64,000 nt of DNA from positions 6,018,001 through 6,082,000 of the forward strand of contig NZ_CP152413.1 in the NCBI RefSeq assembly GCF_038967635.1, given 5' to 3'. This stretch comes from Bradyrhizobium sp. B124. GTDB taxonomy: Bacteria; Pseudomonadota; Alphaproteobacteria; Rhizobiales; Xanthobacteraceae. Shown piece by piece: positions 17,581-26,840 of the stretch. How positions within the stretch are numbered: the stretch's first letter is position 1; the number at the start of each line of letters is the position of its first letter. The position numbers were made by a program, and so were the translations under genes. The notes beneath the pieces are model-generated. The model did no database searches, was not told where the DNA came from, and worked only from the letters and a program-made list of their open reading frames with translations.

Positions 17581-17621
17581 GCGGAGCTTTTGGCGTCGCC
17601 ATCGTCCAACGGTGCGGCTTT

Positions 17622-17709
17622 GTAGCCCGGACGGAGCGCAGCGCAATCCGGGGCTCTTCCATCCGTGGTCACACCGCTCCCGGATTTCGCTGCGCTCCAT
17701 CCGGGCTAC
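17622..17709. repeat. Dispersed palindromic repeat, family B copy 2
   Basis: Begins GTAGCCCGGACGGAGCG and ends CGCTCCATCCGGGCTAC, nearly identical to the outer arms of the copy at 11209-11295 but with a different centre. Together with the adjacent family A copy it fills the gap before the citrate synthase stop. Confidence 0.85.
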
Positions 17710-17718
17710 GGTTAGCTC

Positions 17719-18813
17719 TCAGTCCTTCGGCACCGCACCGACATACGAAGAGCTCGGCCGGATCAACCGTCCGGTACGCCGCTGCTCCAAGGCGTGTGCG
17801 GTCCAGCCGGCGGCGCGGGCGGTGGCGAAGATCGGCGTGAACGCCTGCCGCGGGATTTCCAGCCCATCGAGCAGGATCGCGGTGAAGAACTCGACATTGG
17901 TCTCGAGCGGCCGCTCCGGGTTCTTCTTGCGCAGCGCTGCGCGGATATAGGCCTCGACCTCGCCGGCAAACGGCAGGTCGGCGCCGCTGGCCTCGAGGCG
18001 TTCGATGGCGATCTTCAGCACGTCGGCGCGCGGGTCGCGTACGCGATAGACCCGATGGCCAAAGCCCATCAGCCGTTCGCCATGCGCCAGCGCGCCGTCG
18101 ACCCAGGGCTTGATGCGCTCACGGGTGCCGATTGCGTCCAGCATCTCCAGCACCGGCTCCGGCGCGCCGCCATGCAGCGGGCCGGTCAGCGCGCAATAGC
18201 CGCCGGTGATGGCCGCGAACAGATCGGCCTGGGTCGACGCGATCACCCGCGTCGTGAAGGTCGATGCGTTCATGCCGTGGTCGCAGACGGTGACGAAATA
18301 GGCGTCGAGCGCCGCAACCTCGCGCGGCTCGGCCTTGCGCCCCCGCAGCATCCGCAGCGTGTCGGCGGCGTGGCTGGCATTCGGGTCCGGCGCGATCGGG
18401 GCATGTCCCTTGGCGTGCTGCGCCAGGGCGCCCGCGATCACCGGGAAGGCGCCGACAATGGTCGCCTCGTGCTCCAGCCCGTTCTCGCCGCGCAGGCCGG
18501 CGATCGCGGCCCGGAAGCCGTCGACGATCGACATGCCGCGCGTCGCCGGCAGCAGGTCCGGCAGCCGGGCGAAGGCGCGTTCGCGGGCGGCGCCGAGGCT
18601 GGCGCGGACGTTGGCTTCGCTCAGCGACTTGCCGGTGGCGCCGTTCCACAGCCGCGCCGTGACGCCCTCGAAGCTCGACTTGCCCGCGAGGCTGGCGACG
18701 TGCTCGCCGGCGATGATCAGTTCGCCGCGCTCGCCGTCGACATGGCTCAACACGGTCTCGGCGGCGGGAACGCCGTCCAGACCGATCTGGCTCTTGGTGA
18801 GAATCATGTTCAT
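17719..18813 (-). CDS. Citrate/2-methylcitrate synthase-like protein
   Basis: 364 residues from the ATG at 18813, which has AAGGAGA about 8 bases upstream. Fold hallmarks: GERGELIIAGEHV near the start, catalytic His214 (LTGPLHGGAPE), His253 (MGFGHRVYRVRDPRAD) and the C-terminal AAGWTAHALEQRR. At the site of the usual catalytic Asp (NVDF) this protein has Glu308 (TNVEFF). It condenses acetyl-CoA or propionyl-CoA with oxaloacetate; which one is not clear. It is divergent from a second paralogue that carries a helix-turn-helix. The upstream extension to 18888 enters the intergenic palindromes and is rejected. Confidence 0.9.
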   Translation of the reverse strand: MNMILTKSQIGLDGVPAAETVLSHVDGERGELIIAGEHVASLAGKSSFEGVTARLWNGATGKSLSEANVRASLGAARERAFARLPDLLPATRGMSIVDGFRAAIAGLRGENGLEHEATIVGAFPVIAGALAQHAKGHAPIAPDPNASHAADTLRMLRGRKAEPREVAALDAYFVTVCDHGMNASTFTTRVIASTQADLFAAITGGYCALTGPLHGGAPEPVLEMLDAIGTRERIKPWVDGALAHGERLMGFGHRVYRVRDPRADVLKIAIERLEASGADLPFAGEVEAYIRAALRKKNPERPLETNVEFFTAILLDGLEIPRQAFTPIFATARAAGWTAHALEQRRTGRLIRPSSSYVGAVPKD

Positions 18814-18861
18814 GGCCCGATCTCCTTGCTTCACCCCTTCAAGGTCGGGCCTCTCGACGGG

Positions 18862-18884
18862 TTGATCAATCTTGATTATATCAA
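18862..18884. promoter_or_regulatory. Palindromes between divergent citrate synthase genes
   Basis: In the 76-base gap lie TTGATCAA (18862-18869, a perfect palindrome) and TTGATTATATCAA (18872-18884, arms TTGAT/ATCAA around TAT). The AT-rich block stands out against GC-rich surroundings and directly precedes the plus-strand ATG. It may be an operator, possibly bound by the helix-turn-helix of the plus-strand citrate synthase, and may also hold overlapping promoter elements. Confidence 0.45.
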
Positions 18885-18889
18885 TCAAT

Positions 18890-20113
18890 ATGAAAAAATC
18901 CGCCGAGCTTTACCTCTCCGCCCGCGAGGCCGCAGCCGAGCTCGCGATCTCGCCGGCGACACTTTACGCCTATGTCAGCCGCGGCCTGATCCGCTCCGAG
19001 CCATCGCCGGATTCGCGCAGCCACCGCTACCGCGCCGAGGACATCAGGGGGTTGAAGGAGCGCCGCGTGCCGTCACCGGAGCCGCGCGGCTTTCGCAATT
19101 TCGACGCCGACCTGCCGGTGATGGATTCCGCAATCGCAACCATCACCGAGCAGGGCCCGATCTATCGCGGCGTGAACTGCGTCGATCTCGCCCAACGCGA
19201 CACGCTGGAGCACACCGCGACGCTGCTGTGGGACGTCACCGGCGTCGATCCGTTCGCGTCGGACAATTGCCCGCATGTCTCCGATGAAATGCGTGCGATC
19301 GCCGAGGCCGCGCGGCGCGCCCAGCCGATCGACCGCACGGTCGCCGTGCTGGCGCTGGCGGCGAGTGCCGATCCCGGCGCCTTCACCCGCGCGCCGGATG
19401 GACGCGCGATGGTCGGCGGGCGCATCCTGCGGCTGCTGGTTGCGACCATGCTGAACGCTGTGCCATCGGCCGAGCCGCTGCATGAACAGGTGGCGCGGGT
19501 CTGGACGCCGGATAACAAGCACGCGCCCGACCTGATTCGCCGCGCGCTGGTGCTGCTCGCCGATCACGAACTGAATGCCTCCACCTTCACGGCGCGCTGC
19601 GCGGCATCGACCGGCCTCAATCTGTACGACTCTGTGATCGCGGGTCTCGTCGCGCTGAAGGGGCCGATGCATGGCGGCGCCGGCGTGCTCGCCTCGCGTC
19701 TGGTCAAGACCATGATTGACAACGACGTTGCGCCTGTGGTCCGCGAGCGGGTTGCGCTCGGCGAGCGTTTCGCCGGCTTCGGGCACGGCGTCTACAAGAA
19801 GGGCGATCCGCGCGCGATCTCGCTGCTCGAGGCCCTGACGCGGGCCGGCGCGCCGCGCAAATTCACCAGGGAAGTGCCTGATCGGATCGCGGAAGCAACC
19901 GGCGAGTTCGTCAACATCGACTACGCGCTGGCGGTGCTGGTCCATGCGCTGCGGATGCCCGCAGGCAGCGAGCTCGCGCTGTTTGCGATGGCCCGCAGCG
20001 TCGGCTGGATCGCGCATGCCAGCGAGCAGCTTCAGCTCGGCAAGCTGATCAGGCCCCGCGCGCGTTATGTCGGCCCGGCACCGGGGCGGGCCGGCACCAC
20101 CAACAGCATTTAG
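18890..20113 (+). CDS. Citrate synthase family protein with N-terminal helix-turn-helix
   Basis: 407 residues from the ATG at 18890. Residues about 7-58 are a MerR/excisionase-like winged helix (LSAREAAAELAISPATLYAY, then a wing SHRYRAEDI). The citrate synthase domain follows with His261 (LKGPMHGGAG), His299 (AGFGHGVYKKGDPRA) and Asp344 (VNIDYALAVL). In GFGHGVY the Arg found after this His in typical synthases is Gly, so substrate binding may differ. The fusion suggests either a DNA-binding enzyme or a metabolite-sensing regulator built on the enzyme fold. The divergent paralogue is its obvious target. Confidence 0.9.
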   Translation: MKKSAELYLSAREAAAELAISPATLYAYVSRGLIRSEPSPDSRSHRYRAEDIRGLKERRVPSPEPRGFRNFDADLPVMDSAIATITEQGPIYRGVNCVDLAQRDTLEHTATLLWDVTGVDPFASDNCPHVSDEMRAIAEAARRAQPIDRTVAVLALAASADPGAFTRAPDGRAMVGGRILRLLVATMLNAVPSAEPLHEQVARVWTPDNKHAPDLIRRALVLLADHELNASTFTARCAASTGLNLYDSVIAGLVALKGPMHGGAGVLASRLVKTMIDNDVAPVVRERVALGERFAGFGHGVYKKGDPRAISLLEALTRAGAPRKFTREVPDRIAEATGEFVNIDYALAVLVHALRMPAGSELALFAMARSVGWIAHASEQLQLGKLIRPRARYVGPAPGRAGTTNSI

Positions 20114-20776
20114 CTATTTTGCCGGCTTGGCCGGTTCGATCAGTCCGCTGCCATGCCGGCGGCGGATGGTCCAGATCGCCAGCGACAGGATGACGGCAGC
20201 GCCGGCGACCGCGAACATCCAGAGATGCTTGCCGACATGTTGATGATGCGGCAGGCCGGCATAATCGTGCAGCGCGGTGACGGCGAGCACGCCGGGCAAC
20301 ACATGCGCCGGTGCCCAGAGCAGGATCGCGGGGATGTTGATTGCGTAGAAGCGCGCCGGCGGCATGTCGAGCGCGCCGGCGGTGATCGGCACAAAGGCGC
20401 GAATCGGCGGCACGAAGCGGGCGAAGAACACCGCGAGCACGCCCCATCGGTTGAAGAAGGCCTCGCTCTGCGCGACCACCCGCGGATAATTGGAGAGCGG
20501 CCAGGCCGACAGGATCTCGCGCTGGCTGCGATGGCCGATCAGATAGGCCGTGCCGTCGCCTAGCATCGCGCCGGCGGCAGCGGCGGCGAGCACTGGCACG
20601 AGCTTCAATTCGCCGCCCGGGACCAGCGCGCTCAGCGCCAGGATAATGGTCGAGCCCGGCACTAGCGAGCCGACCACCGGGACTGCTTCCAGCAGGGCGG
20701 CCAGAAACAACGTCAGATAGGCGAGCCAGGCATGGGCCGAAACGAACGCGATCAAAGGGTCAAGGAATGAAGTCAC
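20114..20776 (-). CDS. DedA/SNARE-associated family membrane protein
   Basis: 220 residues from the GTG at 20776, with CAGGA placed properly upstream. Four to five hydrophobic segments and the DedA signature pieces EAVPVVGSLVPGSTII and FFARFVPPIRAFVPITAGAL. These inner-membrane proteins act in undecaprenyl-phosphate or lipid flipping and proton-dependent envelope maintenance. It is convergent with the helix-turn-helix citrate synthase gene, stop to stop. The very long frame extending upstream to 22459 is antisense to cobS and rejected. Confidence 0.88.
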   Translation of the reverse strand: MTSFLDPLIAFVSAHAWLAYLTLFLAALLEAVPVVGSLVPGSTIILALSALVPGGELKLVPVLAAAAAGAMLGDGTAYLIGHRSQREILSAWPLSNYPRVVAQSEAFFNRWGVLAVFFARFVPPIRAFVPITAGALDMPPARFYAINIPAILLWAPAHVLPGVLAVTALHDYAGLPHHQHVGKHLWMFAVAGAAVILSLAIWTIRRRHGSGLIEPAKPAK

Positions 20777-21067
20777 AGAATTCCTGGGTGGCGATGAAAC
20801 AGGTCCGAGAGCTAACAACTCCCCGCCGGGCTGAAAAGTGCCTGCGGACAAGCCGCCGTGGCGCTGCGGCGAAAGTACGGCGGGATTTGCAGAGCAGCCT
20901 TCCAAAAACCGAGTTTCGCGCCTATCTTTATGATACAACAACGGAACTTTGATTTGCCCGTGGGCTTCTGCCGGCCGATGCTCTCTGCTAGGCTTGTGCG
21001 TAGCACCCCATCCGCAGCCAAATGACCTAAATCTGGTTTCGGGAATGCCCGGGACCTCGGAGGATGA

Positions 21068-22066
21068 ATGACGACGGCCGTCCAGACCAAAGCGCAAGAA
21101 CCCGTCGGGTTGCCCGACATGAAGGTGTCGGTTCGGCAGGTCTTCGGGATCGATAGCGATCTGGAAGTTCCCGCCTATTCCGCGGTCGATCCGCATGTGC
21201 CGGAAGTCGACAGCGACTATCGCTTCGACCGCGCCACCACGCTCGCGATCCTCGCCGGCTTTGCCAGGAACCGCCGCGTGATGGTCACCGGCTATCACGG
21301 CACCGGCAAGTCGACTCACATCGAGCAGGTTGCGGCCCGCCTCAACTGGCCCTGCGTGCGCGTCAACCTCGACAGCCATATCAGCCGTATCGATCTCGTC
21401 GGCAAGGATGCCATCGTGGTCAAGGAGGGCAAGCAGGTCACGGAATTCCGCGACGGCATCCTGCCCTGGGCGCTGCAGCACAACATCGCGCTGGTGTTCG
21501 ACGAATATGATGCCGGCCGCCCGGACGTGATGTTCGTGATTCAGCGCGTGCTGGAAGTCTCCGGCCGCCTGACGCTGCTCGACCAGAACAAGGTGATCAA
21601 GCCGCACCCGGCGTTCCGCCTGTTCTCGACCGCCAACACGGTCGGCCTCGGCGACACCTCGGGCCTCTATCACGGCACCCAGCAGATCAACCAGGGCCAG
21701 ATGGACCGCTGGTCGATCGTCACCACGCTGAACTACCTCGCCCATGACGAGGAAGTTGAGATCGTGCTGGCGAAGGCGAAGCACTATCGCACCCAGGAAG
21801 GCCGCGACATCGTCAACAAGATGGTGCGGCTGGCGGATCTCACCCGCAACGCGTTCGCCAATGGCGACCTGTCGACGGTGATGAGCCCGCGCACGGTGAT
21901 CACCTGGGCCGAGAACGCGGACATCTTCAACGACATCGGCTTCGCGTTCCGCGTCACCTTCCTCAACAAGTGTGACGAGCTGGAGCGGCCGCTGGTCGCC
22001 GAGTTCTACCAGCGCTGCTTCAACGTCGAGTTGCCGGAATCCTCGGTCAACGTGGCGCTCAGCTAG
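21068..22066 (+). CDS. cobS: Cobaltochelatase subunit CobS
   Basis: 332-residue AAA+ ATPase of the CobNST complex, which inserts cobalt into hydrogenobyrinic acid diamide in aerobic cobalamin synthesis. The P-loop is [10 protein letters not shown] (about residues 74-83), with Walker [10 protein letters not shown] and sensor region FSTANTVG. The normal partner cobT follows after one small gene. The 291 bases upstream (20777-21067) contain no supportable gene and should hold the promoter. Confidence 0.96.
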   Translation: MTTAVQTKAQEPVGLPDMKVSVRQVFGIDSDLEVPAYSAVDPHVPEVDSDYRFDRATTLAILAGFARNRRVMVTGYHGTGKSTHIEQVAARLNWPCVRVNLDSHISRIDLVGKDAIVVKEGKQVTEFRDGILPWALQHNIALVFDEYDAGRPDVMFVIQRVLEVSGRLTLLDQNKVIKPHPAFRLFSTANTVGLGDTSGLYHGTQQINQGQMDRWSIVTTLNYLAHDEEVEIVLAKAKHYRTQEGRDIVNKMVRLADLTRNAFANGDLSTVMSPRTVITWAENADIFNDIGFAFRVTFLNKCDELERPLVAEFYQRCFNVELPESSVNVALS

Positions 22067-22069
22067 TCC

Positions 22070-22480
22070 ATGCCGAAAATCTCCGTCGAGCGCACAGTCA
22101 CACAGACGAAGAAAGCGGTGCTCGGCGGATTGCTCCGCTACAACAACGAGAAGATGGGGAAGCAGAAGTACAAGCGCTTCGCCATCTCGCTGCGGCAAGG
22201 CGACGAGATCGTCGGTGGCATCGTCGGCGAGGTCTGGACCGCGGTGTTGTTCATCCAGCTGTTCTGGATGGAGCAGAAGTTTCGCAACAAGGGTTTTGGC
22301 GCGAAGCTGATCAAGGCGATCGAAGACGAGGCGCGGCGCTTCGGAGCGACGCAATCCTATCTGGATACGATGAGCTTCCAGGCGCCGGGCTTCTACCGCG
22401 CCAATGGATATAAAGAGTTCGGTTCGATTGAGGGGTATCCCGGCGGCGTCACGCGCCACTGGTTTACGAAATCGCTATGA
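22070..22480 (+). CDS. GNAT family N-acetyltransferase
   Basis: 136 residues. The acetyl-CoA-binding pattern [20 protein letters not shown] (Q/R-x-x-G-x-G/A) and the later [11 protein letters not shown] are standard GNAT features. It starts 3 bases after the cobS stop and overlaps the cobT start by 4 bases (ATGA), so it is translationally wedged between two subunits of one enzyme complex. Substrate unknown; an effect on cobalamin synthesis is only suggested by position. Confidence 0.9.
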   Translation: MPKISVERTVTQTKKAVLGGLLRYNNEKMGKQKYKRFAISLRQGDEIVGGIVGEVWTAVLFIQLFWMEQKFRNKGFGAKLIKAIEDEARRFGATQSYLDTMSFQAPGFYRANGYKEFGSIEGYPGGVTRHWFTKSL

Positions 22481-24375
22481 CAACCTCCAATATCAAATTC
22501 CGTCCCGGATCGAAGGAAGCGCCTACCGAGCCGTTCAAGCGCTCAGTGTCGGCGTGCCTGAAGGCGATCGCCAAGAAGCCGGAGCTCGAGGTCACCTTTG
22601 CCGCCGAGCGGCCGGGGCTTGCGCCCGGCAAGGCGCGGCTGCCGGAGCCGGCGCGCAAGATGACCAAGCGCGATGCGGCGATCGTACGCGGCCACGCCGA
22701 CTCGATCGCGCTCAAGATCGCCTGTCACGATCCCAAGGTGCATCGCAAGCTGATGCCGGGCAATCCGCAGGCGCGCGGCGTGTTCGAGGCGGTCGAGCAG
22801 GCGCGCGTCGAGGCGATCGGCTCGCGGCGGATGGCCGGCGTTGCGAAGAACCTCACCGCGATGCTGGACGATCATTTCCACCGCGGCAAGTATGACGAGA
22901 TCACCGATCGCGCCGATGCCCCGTTGTCGGATGCGCTGGCGATGCTGGTGCGCGAACGCCTGACCGGCATGGCGCCGCCCGCGGCCGCCAAGAAGATGGT
23001 CGATCTCTGGCGTCCGACGCTGGAGGACAAGATCGGCTCGCGGCTCGACCAGCTCGGCCGTTTCACCGAGGACCAGGCGAGGTTCGGTGACCTGGTCCAC
23101 GATCTGTTGTCGGCGCTCGATCTCGGCGACGACCGCAACATGGATTCCGACGACGACGATGACCAGGACGAGAACCAGGACGGCGAGAACGATCAGTCCG
23201 GGGCCGAGGGTTCGCCTGATTCCGACGCCGCGCAGGAGATGAGCGCCGACCAGGCCCAGACGAGCGCGGAAGAGATGAGCGAAAGCGCGATGGAGAGCGC
23301 GCAGGCCTCCACGTCAGACACGTTCGACGACGGCGAGCTCGGCGACGACGAGACGCCGGGTGAGGCGACACGGCCGAATTCGCGCGGCCAGAACGAGCCG
23401 CGTGGTCCGGAATATCATGCGTTTGCGCCGAAGTTCGACGAGGTGATCGCCGCCGAGGACCTCTGCGATCACGACGAGCTCGAGCGGCTGCGCTCCTATC
23501 TCGACAAGCAGCTCGCGCATCTGCAGGGCATCGTGGCGCGGCTCGCCAACCGCCTGCAGCGCCGCCTGATGGCGCAGCAGAACCGCGCCTGGGATTTCGA
23601 TCTCGAGGAAGGCATCCTCGATCCGGCGCGGCTGTCGCGCGTCGTCACCGATCCCTATCATCCGCTGTCCTTCATGCATGAGAAGGAGGCGACCTTCCGC
23701 GACACCGTGGTGACGCTGCTGCTGGATAACTCCGGCTCGATGCGCGGTCGTCCGATCACGGTTGCCGCCACCTGCGCCGACATCCTGGCGCGCACGCTGG
23801 AGCGTTGCGGCGTCAAGGTCGAGATCCTGGGCTTCACCACCCGCGCCTGGAAGGGCGGGCAGTCGCGCGAGGCGTGGCTTGCGGCCGGCAAGCCGGCCAA
23901 TCCCGGCCGCCTCAACGATCTGCGCCACATCATCTACAAGTCGGCGGATGCGCCGTGGCGTCGTGCGCGCAAGAATCTCGGTCTGATGATGCGCGAGGGC
24001 CTGCTCAAGGAGAACATCGACGGCGAGGCGCTCGACTGGGCGCACAAGCGCTTGCTCGCGCGTCCCGAGCAGCGCCGCATCCTGATGATGATCTCCGACG
24101 GTGCGCCAGTCGACGATTCCACGCTGTCGGTCAATCCCGGCAACTATCTCGAGCGGCACCTGCGCCACATCATCGAGGAGATCGAGACCCGCTCGCCGGT
24201 CGAGCTGATCGCGATCGGCATCGGTCATGACGTGACGCGTTATTATCGCCGCGCCGTCACCATCGTGGATGCAGAAGAGCTCGGCGGCGCCATCACCGAA
24301 AAGCTCGCCGAGCTGTTCAGCGAGACCCACGGCTCGGCGCCCGCACCGGGCACGCGGCGCCGCCTCCACTCGTGA
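22477..24375 (+). CDS. cobT: Cobaltochelatase subunit CobT
   Basis: 632 residues. N-terminal helical CobT domain, a highly acidic linker (about residues 219-300, e.g. [17 protein letters not shown]), then a C-terminal von Willebrand A domain whose MIDAS motif DNSGSM begins at Asp417, with later TTRAW and ISDGAPVDD. CobT docks on CobS and helps drive cobalt insertion by CobN. cobN is not in this window. Coupled to the GNAT gene by an ATGA overlap. Confidence 0.96.
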   Translation: MTTSNIKFRPGSKEAPTEPFKRSVSACLKAIAKKPELEVTFAAERPGLAPGKARLPEPARKMTKRDAAIVRGHADSIALKIACHDPKVHRKLMPGNPQARGVFEAVEQARVEAIGSRRMAGVAKNLTAMLDDHFHRGKYDEITDRADAPLSDALAMLVRERLTGMAPPAAAKKMVDLWRPTLEDKIGSRLDQLGRFTEDQARFGDLVHDLLSALDLGDDRNMDSDDDDDQDENQDGENDQSGAEGSPDSDAAQEMSADQAQTSAEEMSESAMESAQASTSDTFDDGELGDDETPGEATRPNSRGQNEPRGPEYHAFAPKFDEVIAAEDLCDHDELERLRSYLDKQLAHLQGIVARLANRLQRRLMAQQNRAWDFDLEEGILDPARLSRVVTDPYHPLSFMHEKEATFRDTVVTLLLDNSGSMRGRPITVAATCADILARTLERCGVKVEILGFTTRAWKGGQSREAWLAAGKPANPGRLNDLRHIIYKSADAPWRRARKNLGLMMREGLLKENIDGEALDWAHKRLLARPEQRRILMMISDGAPVDDSTLSVNPGNYLERHLRHIIEEIETRSPVELIAIGIGHDVTRYYRRAVTIVDAEELGGAITEKLAELFSETHGSAPAPGTRRRLHS

Positions 24376-24378
24376 GAC

Positions 24379-25563
24379 ATGCGCTCACCGCCTAGAGCGT
24401 TTTCGAGCGAAGTGGATACCGGTTCGCGTAAAGAAAACGCGTCAAAACTAGAATCTAGAGCCCCGTTCCGATTCAATCGAAACGGACAAGGCTCTAGCCG
24501 TCGCCATTTCCTGAGAGGTGTGGCGGCGGGGTTGTCGGCCGCGGCATTGCCGAGCCTTGCCCAAGCACAGGGCGCGAGCCAGCCGGCGCTGACGCCGGGA
24601 CCGCCCGGCAGGCCGGGCCGTCACCGCGTCGACGAACCCGCCGCGGTCGAGGTCAACGCGCGGCCGCTGCCGTCGTTCGATATCCGCGATCGCGGGCGGG
24701 TGCGGTTCGGCGCGCTGGAATATCGCAGCGGCCTGATCCTGACGTCGTCGTTCGCCGGCTTCGGCGGCCTGTCCGCGCTGCGGCTCGATGCCAAAGGCGA
24801 ACGCTTCATCGCGGTCAGCGACCAGGGCACCTGGTTCAGCGGCCGCATCGTCTATCGCGGCCGGGAGATGGCCGGGCTCGACGATGTCGAGGCGGCGCCA
24901 CTGCTCGACGCCCACGGCAAGCCGATTACCGCGACCCGCGGCTGGTACGATTCGGAATCGCTCGCGCTGGACGGCTCCATTGCCTATGTCGGGCTCGAGC
25001 GGGTCAACCAGGTGCTGCGCTACGATTTCGCCAAGGGCTTCACCCGCGCGCGTGGCGAGGTGGTGCCGCTGCCCGCGGCGGCGCGCAAGCTGCCCATCAA
25101 CAAGGGGCTCGAGGCGCTCGTCTTCGTGCCTAAGGGTCTGCCGCTCGCAGGAACGTTGATCGCGCTGTCGGAGCGTGGCCTCGATACCGGCGGCAACCTG
25201 ATCGCCTTCCTGGTCGGCGGCAGGACGCCGGGCCAGTTCAGCGTCCGCCGCACTGAGAATTTCGACATCAGCGACGCGGTCCTGCTGCCGTCGGGCGATC
25301 TGTTGATTTTGGAGCGGAAATTCTCCTGGCTCGGCGGCGCCGGCATTCGCATCCGCCGCCTCGCTTTGTCTGATATCGCGCCCGGCGCCGTCGTCGATGG
25401 TCCGGCGATCTTCAATGCCGATCTCGGCAACGAGATCGACAACATGGAAGGCATCGACGCCCATGTCACTGATGAGGGCGAGACCGTGCTGACGATGGTT
25501 TCCGACGACAATTTCTCCCTGATCCAGCGCAATTTGCTGCTGCAGTTCACGCTGGTGGACTGA
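24379..25563 (+). CDS. Tat-exported esterase-like phytase family protein
   Basis: 394 residues if the ATG at 24379 is used; GTG at 24412 is the only other in-frame start before the export signal. The Tat motif SRRHFLRG lies at about residues 40-47, followed by a hydrophobic run and ALAQAQ-type cleavage. The mature beta-propeller-like body (GALEYRSGLILTS, FIAVSDQGTWFSGR, WYDSESLALDGS, GNEIDNMEGIDAH) fits the esterase-like phytase domain. The first roughly 40 residues are encoded by a dispersed repeat (24392-24497), an odd origin for an N-terminus. It starts 3 bases after cobT. Confidence 0.8.
   Translation: MRSPPRAFSSEVDTGSRKENASKLESRAPFRFNRNGQGSSRRHFLRGVAAGLSAAALPSLAQAQGASQPALTPGPPGRPGRHRVDEPAAVEVNARPLPSFDIRDRGRVRFGALEYRSGLILTSSFAGFGGLSALRLDAKGERFIAVSDQGTWFSGRIVYRGREMAGLDDVEAAPLLDAHGKPITATRGWYDSESLALDGSIAYVGLERVNQVLRYDFAKGFTRARGEVVPLPAAARKLPINKGLEALVFVPKGLPLAGTLIALSERGLDTGGNLIAFLVGGRTPGQFSVRRTENFDISDAVLLPSGDLLILERKFSWLGGAGIRIRRLALSDIAPGAVVDGPAIFNADLGNEIDNMEGIDAHVTDEGETVLTMVSDDNFSLIQRNLLLQFTLVD
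24392..24497. repeat. Dispersed repeat of two consecutive hairpins
   Basis: First hairpin: GCGTTTTC (from about 24397) pairs with GAAAACGC about 30 bases later. Second: TCTAGAGCC pairs with GGCTCTAG ending at 24497, with CCGTTCCGATT and AATCGAAACGG inside. The design is that of a repetitive intergenic element (a Rhizobiales type I know from memory), yet here it lies inside the open frame of the phytase-family gene and upstream of its Tat motif. Confidence 0.7.
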
Positions 25564-25696
25564 GGTGCCGGCCTGCGGGGCCCCGTTATCGCATTGCTGA
25601 TCTGCCCCGGCCCGTTCGGCGACCGCGGCAGTTGGTGATCGCGGCGGCCGCCTCTATCTTATCCTGGCCGTTTCCCCGATCCCGGATACCCCTCGC

Positions 25697-26809
25697 ATGA
25701 GCACCCTGTTTTCCCCGATCGAACTGCGCAGCCTCAAGCTCTCCAACCGGATCATGGTCTCGCCGATGTGCCAGTATTCGGCCGTCGACGGCTCCGCCAA
25801 TGACTGGCACTTCACCCACATCAACATGCTGGCGCTGTCGGGCGCCGCGATGTTCTGCATCGAGGCCACCCATGTCGAGGATATCGGGCGGATCACGCCG
25901 GGCTGCCTCGGCCTCTACAGCGATGCCAATGAGGCGGCGCTGAAGCCGATCCTGGCCTCGGTGCGCAAGCATTCGAAGGCCGCGGTCGCGATGCAGCTCG
26001 CCCATGCCGGCCGCAAGGCTTCGAGCCAGCGTCCCTGGGAGGGCGGGCAGCTGATCCCGGTTGCCGAAGGCGGCTGGCAGACGGTTGGGCCATCTGATGT
26101 CCCGCACAAGGAAAGCGAGGCGCCGCCGCTGGCGCTCGACGACGCCGGCCTGAAGCGCATTCGCGAGGCCTTTGTCGCGTCAGCGAAGCGCGCAGACCGG
26201 CTCGGCATCGATGCGCTCGAGCTGCACGGCGCGCATGGTTATCTGCTGCACCAGTTCCTGTCGCCGATCGCCAACAAGCGGACCGACCGCTATGGCGGTT
26301 CGCTCGAAAACCGCATGCGCTTCCCGCTGGAAGTTTTCGACGCGGTGCGCGCGGTATTCCCGGATCACAAGCCGATCGGCATGCGGGTGTCGGCGACCGA
26401 CTGGGTCGAGGGCGCCTGGGATCTCGCGCAGACCATCGAATTTGCCAAGGAGCTGAAGAAGCGTGGCGTCGACTGGATGGACGTCTCCTCCGGCGGTGTG
26501 TCGCCGCTGCAGAAGATTCCGCTCGGTCCGGGCTACCAGGTGCCGGCGGCGCAGGCGGTGAAGGAGGCGACCGGCGTCACCACGATGGCGGTCGGCCTGA
26601 TCACCGAAGCGAAGCAGGCCGAGGAGATTGTCGCGTCGGGGAAGGCCGACATGATCGCGCTCGCCCGCGGCATGCTCTACGACCCGCGCTGGGGCTGGCA
26701 CGCCGCCGCCGAGCTCGGCGGCGAGGTGAGCGCGCCGCCGCAATACTGGCGCTCGCAGCCCTCAACGCAGAAGGCGCTGTTCGGCAAGACCACGTTCGGG
26801 ACGCGCTGA
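25697..26809 (+). CDS. NADH:flavin oxidoreductase, old yellow enzyme (YqjM/NamA-like)
   Basis: 370-residue FMN-dependent ene-reductase TIM barrel. Seen: SNRIMVSPMCQYS (the Cys that tunes FMN in the YqjM subgroup), MQLAHAGRKAS, catalytic HGAH in LELHGAHGYLLHQFLSP, TDRYGGSLENRMRFP and the FMN phosphate site LARGMLYDPRW. It reduces activated C=C bonds with NAD(P)H; the physiological substrate is open. Stands alone on the plus strand, with a 133-base gap before it. Confidence 0.94.
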   Translation: MSTLFSPIELRSLKLSNRIMVSPMCQYSAVDGSANDWHFTHINMLALSGAAMFCIEATHVEDIGRITPGCLGLYSDANEAALKPILASVRKHSKAAVAMQLAHAGRKASSQRPWEGGQLIPVAEGGWQTVGPSDVPHKESEAPPLALDDAGLKRIREAFVASAKRADRLGIDALELHGAHGYLLHQFLSPIANKRTDRYGGSLENRMRFPLEVFDAVRAVFPDHKPIGMRVSATDWVEGAWDLAQTIEFAKELKKRGVDWMDVSSGGVSPLQKIPLGPGYQVPAAQAVKEATGVTTMAVGLITEAKQAEEIVASGKADMIALARGMLYDPRWGWHAAAELGGEVSAPPQYWRSQPSTQKALFGKTTFGTR

Positions 26810-26840
26810 GACGCCGTCTCGCCTGGCCTCGCCTGCGAGG

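Noticed and set aside
20777..22459. Upstream extension of the DedA frame on the minus strand
   Set aside because: Antisense to cobS and the GNAT gene; DedA similarity begins at the GTG at 20776 with a good ribosome site.
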